From DASXTC01 sp036505635 (GTDB lineage Bacteria; Acidobacteriota; Polarisedimenticolia; JACPZX01; DASXTC01), in NCBI GenBank assembly GCA_036505635.1, contig DASXTC010000037.1, positions 62,001 through 126,000 on the forward strand: a stretch of 64,000 nucleotides of DNA. The letters run 5' to 3'. This document shows positions 32,047 through 40,164 of the stretch, one piece after another; position 1 is the first letter of the stretch, and each line of letters starts with the position of its first letter. The notes under the pieces were generated by a model. It ran no database searches. It was not told the origin of the DNA and was given only the letters and a program-made list of their open reading frames with translations. The translations under genes and the position numbers were made by a program.

Positions 32047-32899
32047 GCTCGGCTCCCTCGCTTCTCTCCAGGGCGAGGTCGAGCGTCCGGCGATCACCGG
32101 AAGCGACTTTCACCGAGCGCGAGATAGAGACATATCCAGGCCTGACCACCTCGATCCGGTGCTCGCCCGGGGCAAGCCTCAGATCTCCATGGAGGCGCGA
32201 GACTCGTGAGGCGGTCCCAAGGAACTCTCCATCCATGTAGACGGACGCATCGGTTGGCGTCACGTTCAGCCGGATGAGGCCCGGCTCCGCCTCCCCTTCC
32301 TCGGCCCCTTCCTCACCTTCCATCTGCACCTCTCCTCGCGGCCGGCTCGTCCGGCCCTCGGCATCGGACCTCGGGGCGGTGGGCTCCCCTCTCTCATCAC
32401 GGGGGGCCGGCTCTTCATTGCCGCTTCCCCGCGTGAGGCTGAAGTCCATCGAAAGCACGCCGCCTCGGGGCACGCGCACCGATCTGCTCACGGAGCGGTA
32501 TCCGTCGGCCTTGAAGGTGAGGGTGTGCCGGCCCGTGGGGATCGAGAGGTAGTCGGGGAACCCGTCGAAGTCATCAACCGTCCCGGCGTATTCACCGTCC
32601 ACGTAAACCGCCGTCTCCTCGGGCTGGATGTCGGTGTCGATGAAGCCGACATCGGGGAGGTAACCGGGCCCGCCGTAGTAGGCCGGGTAGCCCGGGTAGT
32701 AGCCGTAGTAGCCATAATAAGGGGAGTTCCAGTAGGAATACCCGTATCCGTAGAACCCTCCCACACGAATGCTGACTCGGGGGGACCTGTGGGTGCTGTG
32801 CCCGCGGATCGAGTGAGCGTCCGCGGCAGCGGCCGGCAGCAGGCAGAGGCCTGCCGCCAGCAGGGCCCGAATCCCCGTGAGCGCGATCCTCTTCGTCAT
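32039..32899 (-). CDS. PEGA-domain protein with Tyr/Gly-rich region (secreted)
   Basis: A 286-residue protein with a signal peptide (LAAGLCLLPAAAADA), then a segment rich in Tyr, Gly and Pro (YGYGYSYWNSPYYGYYGYY), and two PEGA domains (ETAVYVDGEYAGTVDD…, DASVYMDGEFLGTAS…) with a disordered acidic linker between them. PEGA domains occur in surface and S-layer-associated proteins. The start ATG 32899 has GGAGGG before it. Convergent with the HU gene by eight bases. Confidence 0.85.
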   Translation of the reverse strand: MTKRIALTGIRALLAAGLCLLPAAAADAHSIRGHSTHRSPRVSIRVGGFYGYGYSYWNSPYYGYYGYYPGYPAYYGGPGYLPDVGFIDTDIQPEETAVYVDGEYAGTVDDFDGFPDYLSIPTGRHTLTFKADGYRSVSRSVRVPRGGVLSMDFSLTRGSGNEEPAPRDERGEPTAPRSDAEGRTSRPRGEVQMEGEEGAEEGEAEPGLIRLNVTPTDASVYMDGEFLGTASRVSRLHGDLRLAPGEHRIEVVRPGYVSISRSVKVASGDRRTLDLALERSEGAEPR

Positions 32900-32939
32900 G
32901 GCGTGTCCCTCCGAGCTTCCGGTTCCCGCTCCCGTCCCG

Positions 32940-32948
32940 ATTATAGCA
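32940..32948 (-). promoter_or_regulatory. Extended -10 promoter of the PEGA gene
   Basis: On the minus strand TGC followed by TATAAT (extended -10, 32948-32940), about 40 bases before the PEGA start. No good -35 hexamer is seen, which is usual for extended -10 promoters. Confidence 0.5.
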
Positions 32949-32997
32949 CTGTGGGAGGGGCCTCGCCCGTCGGCCTGGGCTATACTCGCCGGCGACG

Positions 32998-33906
32998 ATG
33001 CCCATGCCCGTTGACGTTCCGCAGGAAGTCAGCCCGGCTCCCCCCTTCGCCGCCAGGATCGATTCGCGACCACGCCGCGGGCCCGCCGTCAACATCATGC
33101 TGCTCGCCGCCACCTTCATCACGATGACGGTGGCCGGGGCCCACAACGCCAACCTGCGCTTCTCATTGCGCCCCTCGGACCTGGTGGCGGGGCTTTCCTA
33201 CAGCCTCTGCCTGGTCGCAATCCTTGGCGCGCACGAGATGGGACACTACCTGACCTGCCGCTATTACGGAGTCGACGCGTCCCTCCCCTTCTTCCTGCCG
33301 AGCTTCCCGTTCATGCTGGGGACCTTCGGCGCCTTCATCCGGATCCGCGCCCCGATCCCGAACCGGAAGGTGCTCTTCGATGTGGGGGTGGCGGGGCCGA
33401 TCGCGGGATTCGTCGTGACGGTCCCGGTGCTGATCTACGGCATCCTGAGGCCACGGCTTGTCGCGATCACCGGGGAAATTGGGAACGTGGACGAACCCTT
33501 GCTGATCTCGTGGCTGAGCGGCCTCATGGCCCCTCCGGTCACCGAGGGGACGAGCCCGCTTCTGGCGGGCCCGATCCACGCCGCCTACGTGGGCTGCATG
33601 GCGACCGCCTTCAATCTGTTCCCCATTGGCCAGCTCGATGGAGGGCACATCTGCTACGCCATCTCCTCGAGGGTCCACCGCGTCGCCTCGCTCGTGGGGC
33701 TGGCGGCGTTCGTGGCGCTGGGGCTGCTGGTCTTCCCCGGATGGCTCTTCCTCGCCACGCTGCTCGTGATGTTCGGGATGAAACATCCCCCCCTCATGGA
33801 CGAGGCCGAGGGCCTCTCCAAAGGCCGACTGGCCGTGGCGGCTTTCTCCTTGCTGATGCTGATCCTCTGCTTCATACCCGCTCCGTTCCTCACGACGGAT
33901 CTCTGA
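32998..33906 (+). CDS. Site-2-type membrane metalloprotease (M50)
   Basis: A 302-residue multi-pass protein with the zinc motif HEMGH at residues 79-83 inside a membrane helix (LGAHEMGHYLTCRYYG) and the third ligand motif FNLFPIGQLDGGH around D214. It has about six hydrophobic segments and is close to the group of short site-2 proteases (SpoIVFB-like) without PDZ domain. It would cleave a membrane-embedded substrate, for example an anti-sigma factor; none is next to it. TATACT at 32981-32986 is a possible -10 that would make the transcript almost leaderless. It is convergent with comEC (17-base overlap). Confidence 0.88.
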   Translation: MPMPVDVPQEVSPAPPFAARIDSRPRRGPAVNIMLLAATFITMTVAGAHNANLRFSLRPSDLVAGLSYSLCLVAILGAHEMGHYLTCRYYGVDASLPFFLPSFPFMLGTFGAFIRIRAPIPNRKVLFDVGVAGPIAGFVVTVPVLIYGILRPRLVAITGEIGNVDEPLLISWLSGLMAPPVTEGTSPLLAGPIHAAYVGCMATAFNLFPIGQLDGGHICYAISSRVHRVASLVGLAAFVALGLLVFPGWLFLATLLVMFGMKHPPLMDEAEGLSKGRLAVAAFSLLMLILCFIPAPFLTTDL

Positions 33907-36409
33907 GGAAGCGACGCAGCGCGCAGGAGGGGCTGAGCCGCGTCGCTCCGGGGACTCCGCCCAGAAGCTCGACGGTGACGGCGCCGTCGCGGTCCGTGCG
34001 GCAGACCCGGGCACCCGACCCTTCCAGCCGCGCGACGACGGCCGGGTCGGGATGTCCGAATCGGTTACGGGCACCACAGGAAATGAGTGCGACCCGCGGG
34101 GAGACCAGACGCGTGAACCGCTCGGTGGTGGCCGTGGCGCTGCCATGGTGCCCGACCTTCAGAACGTCGGCGCTCACCGATCCGGAGGCCATCCTCTGCT
34201 CCGCGAGCGCTCCGGCATCCGCGGCCAGCAGGACGGAGCGGCCCATCCACGAGACCACGAGCACGAGCGACCGGTCGTTGTCCGACAGACCCGCCGACCC
34301 TTCCCTCGCCGGGTTGAGGGTTCGGACACAGGCTCCCCGAAGGCAAAGCCCGTCGCCGTCGGACAGCTCGCGCAGGGGTGAACGGGCCGCGCTCGCCGCC
34401 TGTTTAAGCCTGCGTATCGAGGGGACCTCGGGCCAGACCGAGGCGCCGGCGGGGACCCAGATGGAACGCGGCCCGAAGCTCTCCACCACCGCCGCCGCTC
34501 CACCCGCGTGGTCCGTGTCGGCATGCGTCACGGCGAGATAATCGAGCCGGGCGATCCCCATGCGCCAGAGCGCCGGGCCGACGACACGCTCGCCCACGTC
34601 GAAGCCCCCACGTGAGAAGCCCCCCGCGTCGACCAGGAGGCGCAGACCCGAGGGCGCCTCCAACAGGATCGCGTCCCCCTGCCCCACGTCGATCGCGGTG
34701 ACGCGGAGCCCCTCCGGCCGCGCGCGCGTGTCGATCGGCGCCAGCAGCACCAACGTGGAGCCGGTCATGAGAGTCATGGCGCCGAGCCGCGAGAGGGCGG
34801 CGAGTCTTCCGCCCCCCCGCCGCACGAGGGTCGCCCAGAGCGAGAGGTAATAGAGGACCAACGTCGGCGGTTCGGGTGTGACTCTCCGATAGCTCAGGAA
34901 CGGCATGGACCGGACGGCCCGGGCCGTCTCGAAGGTGACATCGACGAGTCGCTGCACGAGCCACCCGATTGCGGCGGACAGGTCATCCGAGACGGTGGCC
35001 GCGGCCTCGATCGACAGGACACCGACGAACGCGGCGGCCATCAAGGGGCCGGCGACGAGATTGGCCGGCAGCGCCCCGGGCGCGATCCTGTTGAAGTCGA
35101 GCACGCAGAGAGGGAAGGTTCCGACCCAGGCCGCCAGGGTGACCGCCATCGCCGACTTCGCCCACCACGCCGCGCGCGCGCGAGGGCCGCGCCTCCGGCC
35201 GGCGGCGCCCGACAGCCGCGGGACCAGGACGATCAGCGAGAGGGTCGCCGCGTAGGTGAGCTGGAAGCCCGAATCGAATACCTGCAGGGGCGAGGCTGCG
35301 AGGATCGTGAGAGCCGAAAGACCGAGAGTGTTGAGCGGGTCGGGCCTTCTCCAGATCATGCGAGCCGCCAGGGCCGCGACCGCCATGATGACCGCGCGCT
35401 CCACCGAGCTCTCATCCCGGTTGATCAACAGGTAGAGGCCGAGACACGGGATCACCGAGATCGCCGAGCCCCGCGACGAGAGTCCCGCGAGACGGCACAG
35501 GAGCAGCAGCGAGAGGGCCAGGACCGCGACGTTGAAGCCGCTCACCGCGAGCAGGTGGGAGAGCCCCGCTTCCTGCAGGAGCCCTTCCTCCTCCAGGGTA
35601 AGCCCTCCCCTCTCCCCCAGCAGCAGGGCCGCCGCCACCGCCGCGGCGCGACGTCCGCGTGGATCGAGCGGGAAGGCTCGATCGAGGCGATCCAGCAGCA
35701 CGCCGCGCAGGCGATCCACGCGCCGCATCAGACGAGCGCCGGGCGCGAGCGCTGCCGGCTCCTGCGCCCGCAGGAGCCGGCCCGACTTGATCGTGCCGAC
35801 CGCCTCGATGCCCCGGGCCGCGAGGTAACGCGGGTAATCGAAGGCGCCTTCGTTGCCGTAGGGGCGCGGGGCCGTGAGCTGGGCAAAGACCTCCACCAGC
35901 ATGCCTCGCCCGAGGGCCGGTGGAGCATCGCCCCGCGTCGAGCCGCCCGGCGCCTTCAACCTCACACGCCCTCGCGCGGGGATCCTGATCTTTCCGGCGG
36001 TCACGGAGTCCAGGTCGATGAAAAGGTCGGTCTCGGAGCCTCCCCCGGCGGCCCCAGCCCCGAACGGGGCCCTCCCTGAGGACCGGGGCTCCCGGGCCAG
36101 GCGCCCGGCGAGGTCGATGCCTCGCGCGAACACGTCTGGGTGCCTGCGCAACAGCGTCGTGATGTCGTACGGCTCCCTGTATCCGCAGGCCGCCAGCGCA
36201 AGACGTCCCGCGCACAGGTATCCGATCGCGAGCCAGAGCCCCGCCTCGCTCAGGGCCCGGCGCGAGGAGGCGGCAAGCGAGAGGGCGAGCGCGCCCCCGA
36301 GGGAGGCCGCGGCGCAGGCGGCCCAGCAGGCAGCCGGCAGGTCGGGTGCTGGAAGAAGGAGCCCCGCGGTGAAGGCCGCGGTGGACCAGAGGAGTGGGCG
36401 TTCGCGCAC
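33890..36409 (-). CDS. comEC: ComEC/Rec2 DNA-uptake channel protein
   Basis: An 839-residue protein: N-terminal hydrophobic stretches and a DUF4131-like soluble domain (residues about 1-220), the competence core with GLSHLLAVSGFNVAVLALSL and other membrane helices (about 230-540), and a C-terminal metallo-beta-lactamase-like domain with THADTDHAGG (H-x-D-x-D-H). ComEC forms the inner-membrane channel for single-stranded DNA; the C-terminal domain may be the nuclease. The start is GTG 36409 without a strong ribosome-binding site. No other competence genes are adjacent. Confidence 0.9.
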   Translation of the reverse strand: MRERPLLWSTAAFTAGLLLPAPDLPAACWAACAAASLGGALALSLAASSRRALSEAGLWLAIGYLCAGRLALAACGYREPYDITTLLRRHPDVFARGIDLAGRLAREPRSSGRAPFGAGAAGGGSETDLFIDLDSVTAGKIRIPARGRVRLKAPGGSTRGDAPPALGRGMLVEVFAQLTAPRPYGNEGAFDYPRYLAARGIEAVGTIKSGRLLRAQEPAALAPGARLMRRVDRLRGVLLDRLDRAFPLDPRGRRAAAVAAALLLGERGGLTLEEEGLLQEAGLSHLLAVSGFNVAVLALSLLLLCRLAGLSSRGSAISVIPCLGLYLLINRDESSVERAVIMAVAALAARMIWRRPDPLNTLGLSALTILAASPLQVFDSGFQLTYAATLSLIVLVPRLSGAAGRRRGPRARAAWWAKSAMAVTLAAWVGTFPLCVLDFNRIAPGALPANLVAGPLMAAAFVGVLSIEAAATVSDDLSAAIGWLVQRLVDVTFETARAVRSMPFLSYRRVTPEPPTLVLYYLSLWATLVRRGGGRLAALSRLGAMTLMTGSTLVLLAPIDTRARPEGLRVTAIDVGQGDAILLEAPSGLRLLVDAGGFSRGGFDVGERVVGPALWRMGIARLDYLAVTHADTDHAGGAAAVVESFGPRSIWVPAGASVWPEVPSIRRLKQAASAARSPLRELSDGDGLCLRGACVRTLNPAREGSAGLSDNDRSLVLVVSWMGRSVLLAADAGALAEQRMASGSVSADVLKVGHHGSATATTERFTRLVSPRVALISCGARNRFGHPDPAVVARLEGSGARVCRTDRDGAVTVELLGGVPGATRLSPSCALRRFLRDPS

Positions 36410-36505
36410 GGAGGGACGCTCGTCGGATGACGGGCCCTCCTCAAGGTCCGCGCGGCGATGGTAGTCGCACGGGGACCGAGCGTCAAACCGGGAAGGCAGC
36501 GACGA

Positions 36506-37627
36506 TCAGAGGGCGGTCAGATCGGGGAGATCGTAGAACTCGCGCAGACGGCGTCCGACGAGCCGGGCCACGGTCGCTTCGAAGGCCGACGGGGTCATCC
36601 TGTCCCGGTGCCGGGCGAGGCTGGATTCGGCCTCCTCCCGGATCGCGGTCAGATCGTCGCTGGGGGTCGCCCCGCGGAGCGCCTCGAGCAGGGTCTCATC
36701 GAAGGAATGCAGGAAGAACTTCGCGGCACCGGGATCGCCGGCCGCGCCGGCCCGCGCCGCCAGGTCCCGCGCCGCCTCCTCGATGATCCCGGCGGCGTCC
36801 GCAAGGCCCCGCCCGCGGACCCGGTCGGCCGCCTGCGCGACGAGCCGCGCCGCCAGCCGCACGCGCTCCTCCCCGCCGGCCGGCTCCGCGCCTCCGGTGC
36901 GTGTCACCCGGCCCCTCTCGAAGGACTCGAAGCGACGCTCGACCTCCTCCTCGCAATAGGAGAGCCTCCGCACGCGCCCGGCGTCGCCGGTGGCTTCCTT
37001 CCTTCCCACCAGGAGATCGATCGTCTCGAGGAGGATCCAGAGAGGGACGCCGCGCCGCCACCATCGATCCACCAGGTCGTAGTCGGCGGGAGAGAGGGTC
37101 AACGGCGAACCGCGCCTGAGCCGGAACCGTTCCTCGACCGACCTGGTGTAGACCTCCTCGGGAGGGGGCGGCAGCTCCCGGTAGAGACGCGCCACGCAGT
37201 CGTCGATGATCCGGAAGCTGCGGCGGAACGATTTCAGGTCATCGCCCATCGCGTCGGGTACGTCGTCGCCGGGCGCGATGCCGGAGTCGGGTCCGGCGTT
37301 TTCGCTCAACAGCCGGCACCGATCGACGGCGCTCACGTCGAGCGCTGCCACCCACTCGCGGTGAGACTCCTCCATCACGACGATGAGGTCGGCGCCGTCG
37401 ATCATCGCCGGGGTCGCCGCCCGTGACCGGTGCTCCGACAGATCGATGCCGGCCTCCCGGGCCAGGATCGTGGCCTCCTCGGCGGCGGGCATCGAGAGAA
37501 GCCCCAGGGTGCCGGCCGAGACGACCTCGATGTCGCTGCGTCCATCGCGCACGATCGCGTTGCGAAGCATGGCCTCGGCGAGTGGGCTTCGATGGATGTT
37601 GCCGCTGCAGAGAAAGAGGATCTTCAC
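36506..37627 (-). CDS. Low-molecular-weight protein-tyrosine phosphatase fused to an unknown C-terminal domain
   Basis: A 373-residue protein. The first 150 residues are a low-molecular-weight phosphatase: ILFLCSGNIHRSPLAEAML with the CxxxxxRS loop (here C-S-G-N-I-H-R-S) and DVPDAMGDD near the end of the domain. The C-terminal 220 residues contain SPADYDLVDRWWRRGVPL and RVRRLSYCEEEVERRFESFE, which I recall as part of an uncharacterised stand-alone protein of Acidobacteria-like genomes; no function is known. GTG 37627 overlaps the coaX stop by four bases. Confidence 0.75.
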   Translation of the reverse strand: MKILFLCSGNIHRSPLAEAMLRNAIVRDGRSDIEVVSAGTLGLLSMPAAEEATILAREAGIDLSEHRSRAATPAMIDGADLIVVMEESHREWVAALDVSAVDRCRLLSENAGPDSGIAPGDDVPDAMGDDLKSFRRSFRIIDDCVARLYRELPPPPEEVYTRSVEERFRLRRGSPLTLSPADYDLVDRWWRRGVPLWILLETIDLLVGRKEATGDAGRVRRLSYCEEEVERRFESFERGRVTRTGGAEPAGGEERVRLAARLVAQAADRVRGRGLADAAGIIEEAARDLAARAGAAGDPGAAKFFLHSFDETLLEALRGATPSDDLTAIREEAESSLARHRDRMTPSAFEATVARLVGRRLREFYDLPDLTAL

Positions 37628-38394
37628 ACGGGGCGGTTCTTGAGATGAATGAGACGCAGTCCTTCGAGGGTGAGGTTGGGATCGATCAGCGTGATGCCCC
37701 TGAGATCCGGGGCGAGCGCCCGGGCGAGGCCACCGGTCACCAGCACCTTCGGTTCCCCCTCCATCTCGGCCCTCATCAGATCGAGCACGCCGTTGATCAT
37801 GGAGGCATAGCCGTAGTAGAGACCCGACTGGATGCTGTGCACCGTGTTGCGGCCGATCAGACGGGGCGGACGGCGCACCTCCACCCGGGGAAGCTTCGCC
37901 GCGCGGGCAAAGAGGCTGTCGGCCGAGATCTGGAGTCCGGGAGTGATGATGCCTCCGAGGTACTCGTCGGCGGCGGAGAGGGCGTCGAAGGTGGTGGCCG
38001 TGCCCAGGTCGACCACGATCGCCGGTCCGCCCACGCGCGACAACGCGGCGACGCTGTTGACGATCCGATCCGCGCCCACCTCCTGAGGGTTCTCGTAGAG
38101 GATCCTGATCCCCGTCTTGATGCCGGGCCCGACCTGCAAGGGGTCGACGCCGAAGAAGGTCTCGATCATCTCCGCGATGGTGCCGGTGAGCGGTGGCACC
38201 ACCGATGAGAGGATGGCCGCGTCGACGGCCTCCCGGCCGAGGCCGCGGATGGCGAGCGCCCCCGCGATCTCCACGGCCCACTCGTCGGCGGTGCGGCCGT
38301 GATGCGTCGAGAAGCGCCAGTCGGCGGCGAGCCTCTCCCCGTCGAAGATTCCGAAGACGGTGTGGCTGTTGCCCACATCCACGACCAGCAGCAA
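37624..38394 (-). CDS. coaX: Type III pantothenate kinase
   Basis: A 256-residue CoaX: LVVDVGNSHTVFGIFDG at the N-terminus (ATP binding), VGADRIVNSVAA, VVDLGTATTFDALS and GGIITPGLQISADSLF are family motifs. It makes 4'-phosphopantothenate, the first step of CoA synthesis, without feedback by CoA. The TTG start (38394) has GGAGGAG upstream and follows the birA stop by one base. The group coaX-birA-nadC forms a cofactor cluster with valS upstream. Confidence 0.93.
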   Translation of the reverse strand: MLLVVDVGNSHTVFGIFDGERLAADWRFSTHHGRTADEWAVEIAGALAIRGLGREAVDAAILSSVVPPLTGTIAEMIETFFGVDPLQVGPGIKTGIRILYENPQEVGADRIVNSVAALSRVGGPAIVVDLGTATTFDALSAADEYLGGIITPGLQISADSLFARAAKLPRVEVRRPPRLIGRNTVHSIQSGLYYGYASMINGVLDLMRAEMEGEPKVLVTGGLARALAPDLRGITLIDPNLTLEGLRLIHLKNRPV

Positions 38395-38395
38395 C

Positions 38396-39277
38396 TCAGG
38401 CCTCCTCCACGCGCGAGACCTCGCCGTACAGGACCTCGACGACCTCGCCGCCTGCCTCCGGGATCACGCGCAACGCCCCAGCCGGCGTGAGGCCGTCCGT
38501 GGTTCCCGTCCACGCGAGCCCGTCCCCCGGCCGACGCGGCGCGCCGGCCACGCGCACCCGCCGCCCCGTGAGATCGAGGGCCAGGTTCCGGTAGGCCTGC
38601 AGGACCGGTGGATCCCCGCTCCGGCGCCAAAGGGTATACCACGTGTCGAAGGCTGTCAGGATGGCCGCGGCCACGGCCACGCGGTCGCACGGTCCACCAG
38701 TCAGCAGGCTCAGGGAGACGGCCTTCGAAGCGATCTCGTGGGGAAAATCGGAGGCCTGGTGGTTGACGTTGACCCCGAACCCGATCACCACGTCCCGGAT
38801 CGAGTCAATCGATGTGCGCGCCTCCGAGAGGATCCCGGCCACCTTTCGCCTCCCGTCTCCGGGGATCTGCGCGATCAGATCGTTGGGCCACTTGATGCGG
38901 ATCGACTCCGGCGCCTCCTCGGCGAGCCCGGTGGCGGCGGCTACCGCGCCCATCAGCCCGAAGATCGGCGCCTCCGCGGCGTGCGCCTCGGGGCGCAGAA
39001 GCACCGACATGTACAGGCCGAGCCCGGATGGCGAGTGCCAGGCGCGATCCGCGCGGCCACGGCCGCGGGTCTGTTCGTCGGCCACGACCACCGTCCCCTC
39101 CGGCTCACCCGAGGCGCCCAGCTCCCGGGCCCTGTCGTTGGTCGAGCCGATCCGGGCGTGGTACTCGATGCGCCGGCCGATGATCCCGGCCGCCTCGTCA
39201 CCGGGGGCGTTGGATTGAATCGTCCGTCCCGCCGACAGGGCCGCGAGGATCGTGTCCGCCCCGAGCCGATCGATCAT
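38396..39277 (-). CDS. birA: Biotin--[acetyl-CoA-carboxylase] ligase
   Basis: A 293-residue BirA without the N-terminal DNA-binding domain: GSTNDRARELG, the GRGRADRAWHSP biotinoyl-AMP loop, IRIKWPNDLI and AGILSEART. It attaches biotin to carboxylase carrier proteins. ATG 39277 overlaps the nadC stop (ATGA); longer readings of this frame run through nadC antisense-free coding of another frame and are not real. Lacking the HTH it cannot be a repressor. Confidence 0.92.
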   Translation of the reverse strand: MIDRLGADTILAALSAGRTIQSNAPGDEAAGIIGRRIEYHARIGSTNDRARELGASGEPEGTVVVADEQTRGRGRADRAWHSPSGLGLYMSVLLRPEAHAAEAPIFGLMGAVAAATGLAEEAPESIRIKWPNDLIAQIPGDGRRKVAGILSEARTSIDSIRDVVIGFGVNVNHQASDFPHEIASKAVSLSLLTGGPCDRVAVAAAILTAFDTWYTLWRRSGDPPVLQAYRNLALDLTGRRVRVAGAPRRPGDGLAWTGTTDGLTPAGALRVIPEAGGEVVEVLYGEVSRVEEA

Positions 39278-40155
39278 GAAGCGCCCGGGTCGATGGGCGC
39301 GGGATGCAGCGAGAGGCCCACGTTGGCGCCGGGAGCGGAATGGGTCAGGGCGCCCAGCGAGATCCTGTCCACACCCGTTTCGGCATAGCGACGGATGACC
39401 TCCAGCGTGATCCCACCGGATGCTTCCAGCTTCACGCGTCCCCGGGCGCGGAGCACCGCCGCGGCGACCTCGTCGGGTGTCATGTTGTCCAGCAGGACGA
39501 GCCCGGCTCCGGCCTCGATGGCCTCCTCGAGCGCGGCCGGATCGTCGATCTCCACCTCGATCGGGGGGCGCGCCGCGGGGGGGGTCCGGGCCAGGCTCGC
39601 CACGGCGGCCCGAACGGCGGCGCCGACGCCGCCCGCCATCGCGACGTGATTGTCCTTGATCAGGACCATGTCGAAGAGGCCGGACCGGTGGTTGCGCCCG
39701 CCGCCCAGCTCGACGGCCCGGCGTTCCAGGAGCCTCAGCCCGGGAGTCGTCTTGCGCGTGTCGAAGATCTCGGCCTTCGTGCCTGCGACCGCATCCACGC
39801 AGAGGCGCGTCAGGGTCGCGATACCGGAGAGTCTCCCGAGGAAGTTCAGGGCGGTGCGCTCCGCCGACAGAATCGCCGAAGCCTCCCCCACCACCTCGAG
39901 CAGCACGGCTCCGGCTGGAAGCGCCGCTCCCTCCACGCACTGCCGCGAGAACGCGCAGGCCGGATCCAGCGTGAGGAACGCGAGCCGGGCCGCCTGCAGG
40001 CCGGCGGGAATCAGCGGCTCGCCCGCGGTGATGACGCCGCGGGCCCTGGTCCCCGGAGCCAGGAGAGCGCGGCAGGTGACATCGCCCGGCCCGAGATCCT
40101 CCTGGAGCGATTCCCGCACGAGGCGGGCCACGAGGTGGACGGCGGGTTCGGGCAT
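39274..40155 (-). CDS. nadC: Nicotinate-nucleotide pyrophosphorylase (quinolinate phosphoribosyltransferase)
   Basis: A 293-residue NadC: QEDLGPGDVTCRALL near the N-terminus, EIFDTRKTTPGLRLLER, VELGGGRNHRSGLFDMVLIKDNH and KLEASGGITL are hallmark stretches. It converts quinolinate and PRPP to nicotinate mononucleotide in NAD biosynthesis. GAGGGA precedes the ATG nine bases after the valS stop. The nadA and nadB genes are not in the window. Confidence 0.95.
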   Translation of the reverse strand: MPEPAVHLVARLVRESLQEDLGPGDVTCRALLAPGTRARGVITAGEPLIPAGLQAARLAFLTLDPACAFSRQCVEGAALPAGAVLLEVVGEASAILSAERTALNFLGRLSGIATLTRLCVDAVAGTKAEIFDTRKTTPGLRLLERRAVELGGGRNHRSGLFDMVLIKDNHVAMAGGVGAAVRAAVASLARTPPAARPPIEVEIDDPAALEEAIEAGAGLVLLDNMTPDEVAAAVLRARGRVKLEASGGITLEVIRRYAETGVDRISLGALTHSAPGANVGLSLHPAPIDPGAS

Positions 40156-40164
40156 GGGGATCCC

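Noticed and set aside
36506..38281. A 591-codon reading of the phosphatase gene
   Set aside because: The first 218 codons are a shadow of coaX, with low-complexity R/G/H composition; the gene starts at GTG 37627.
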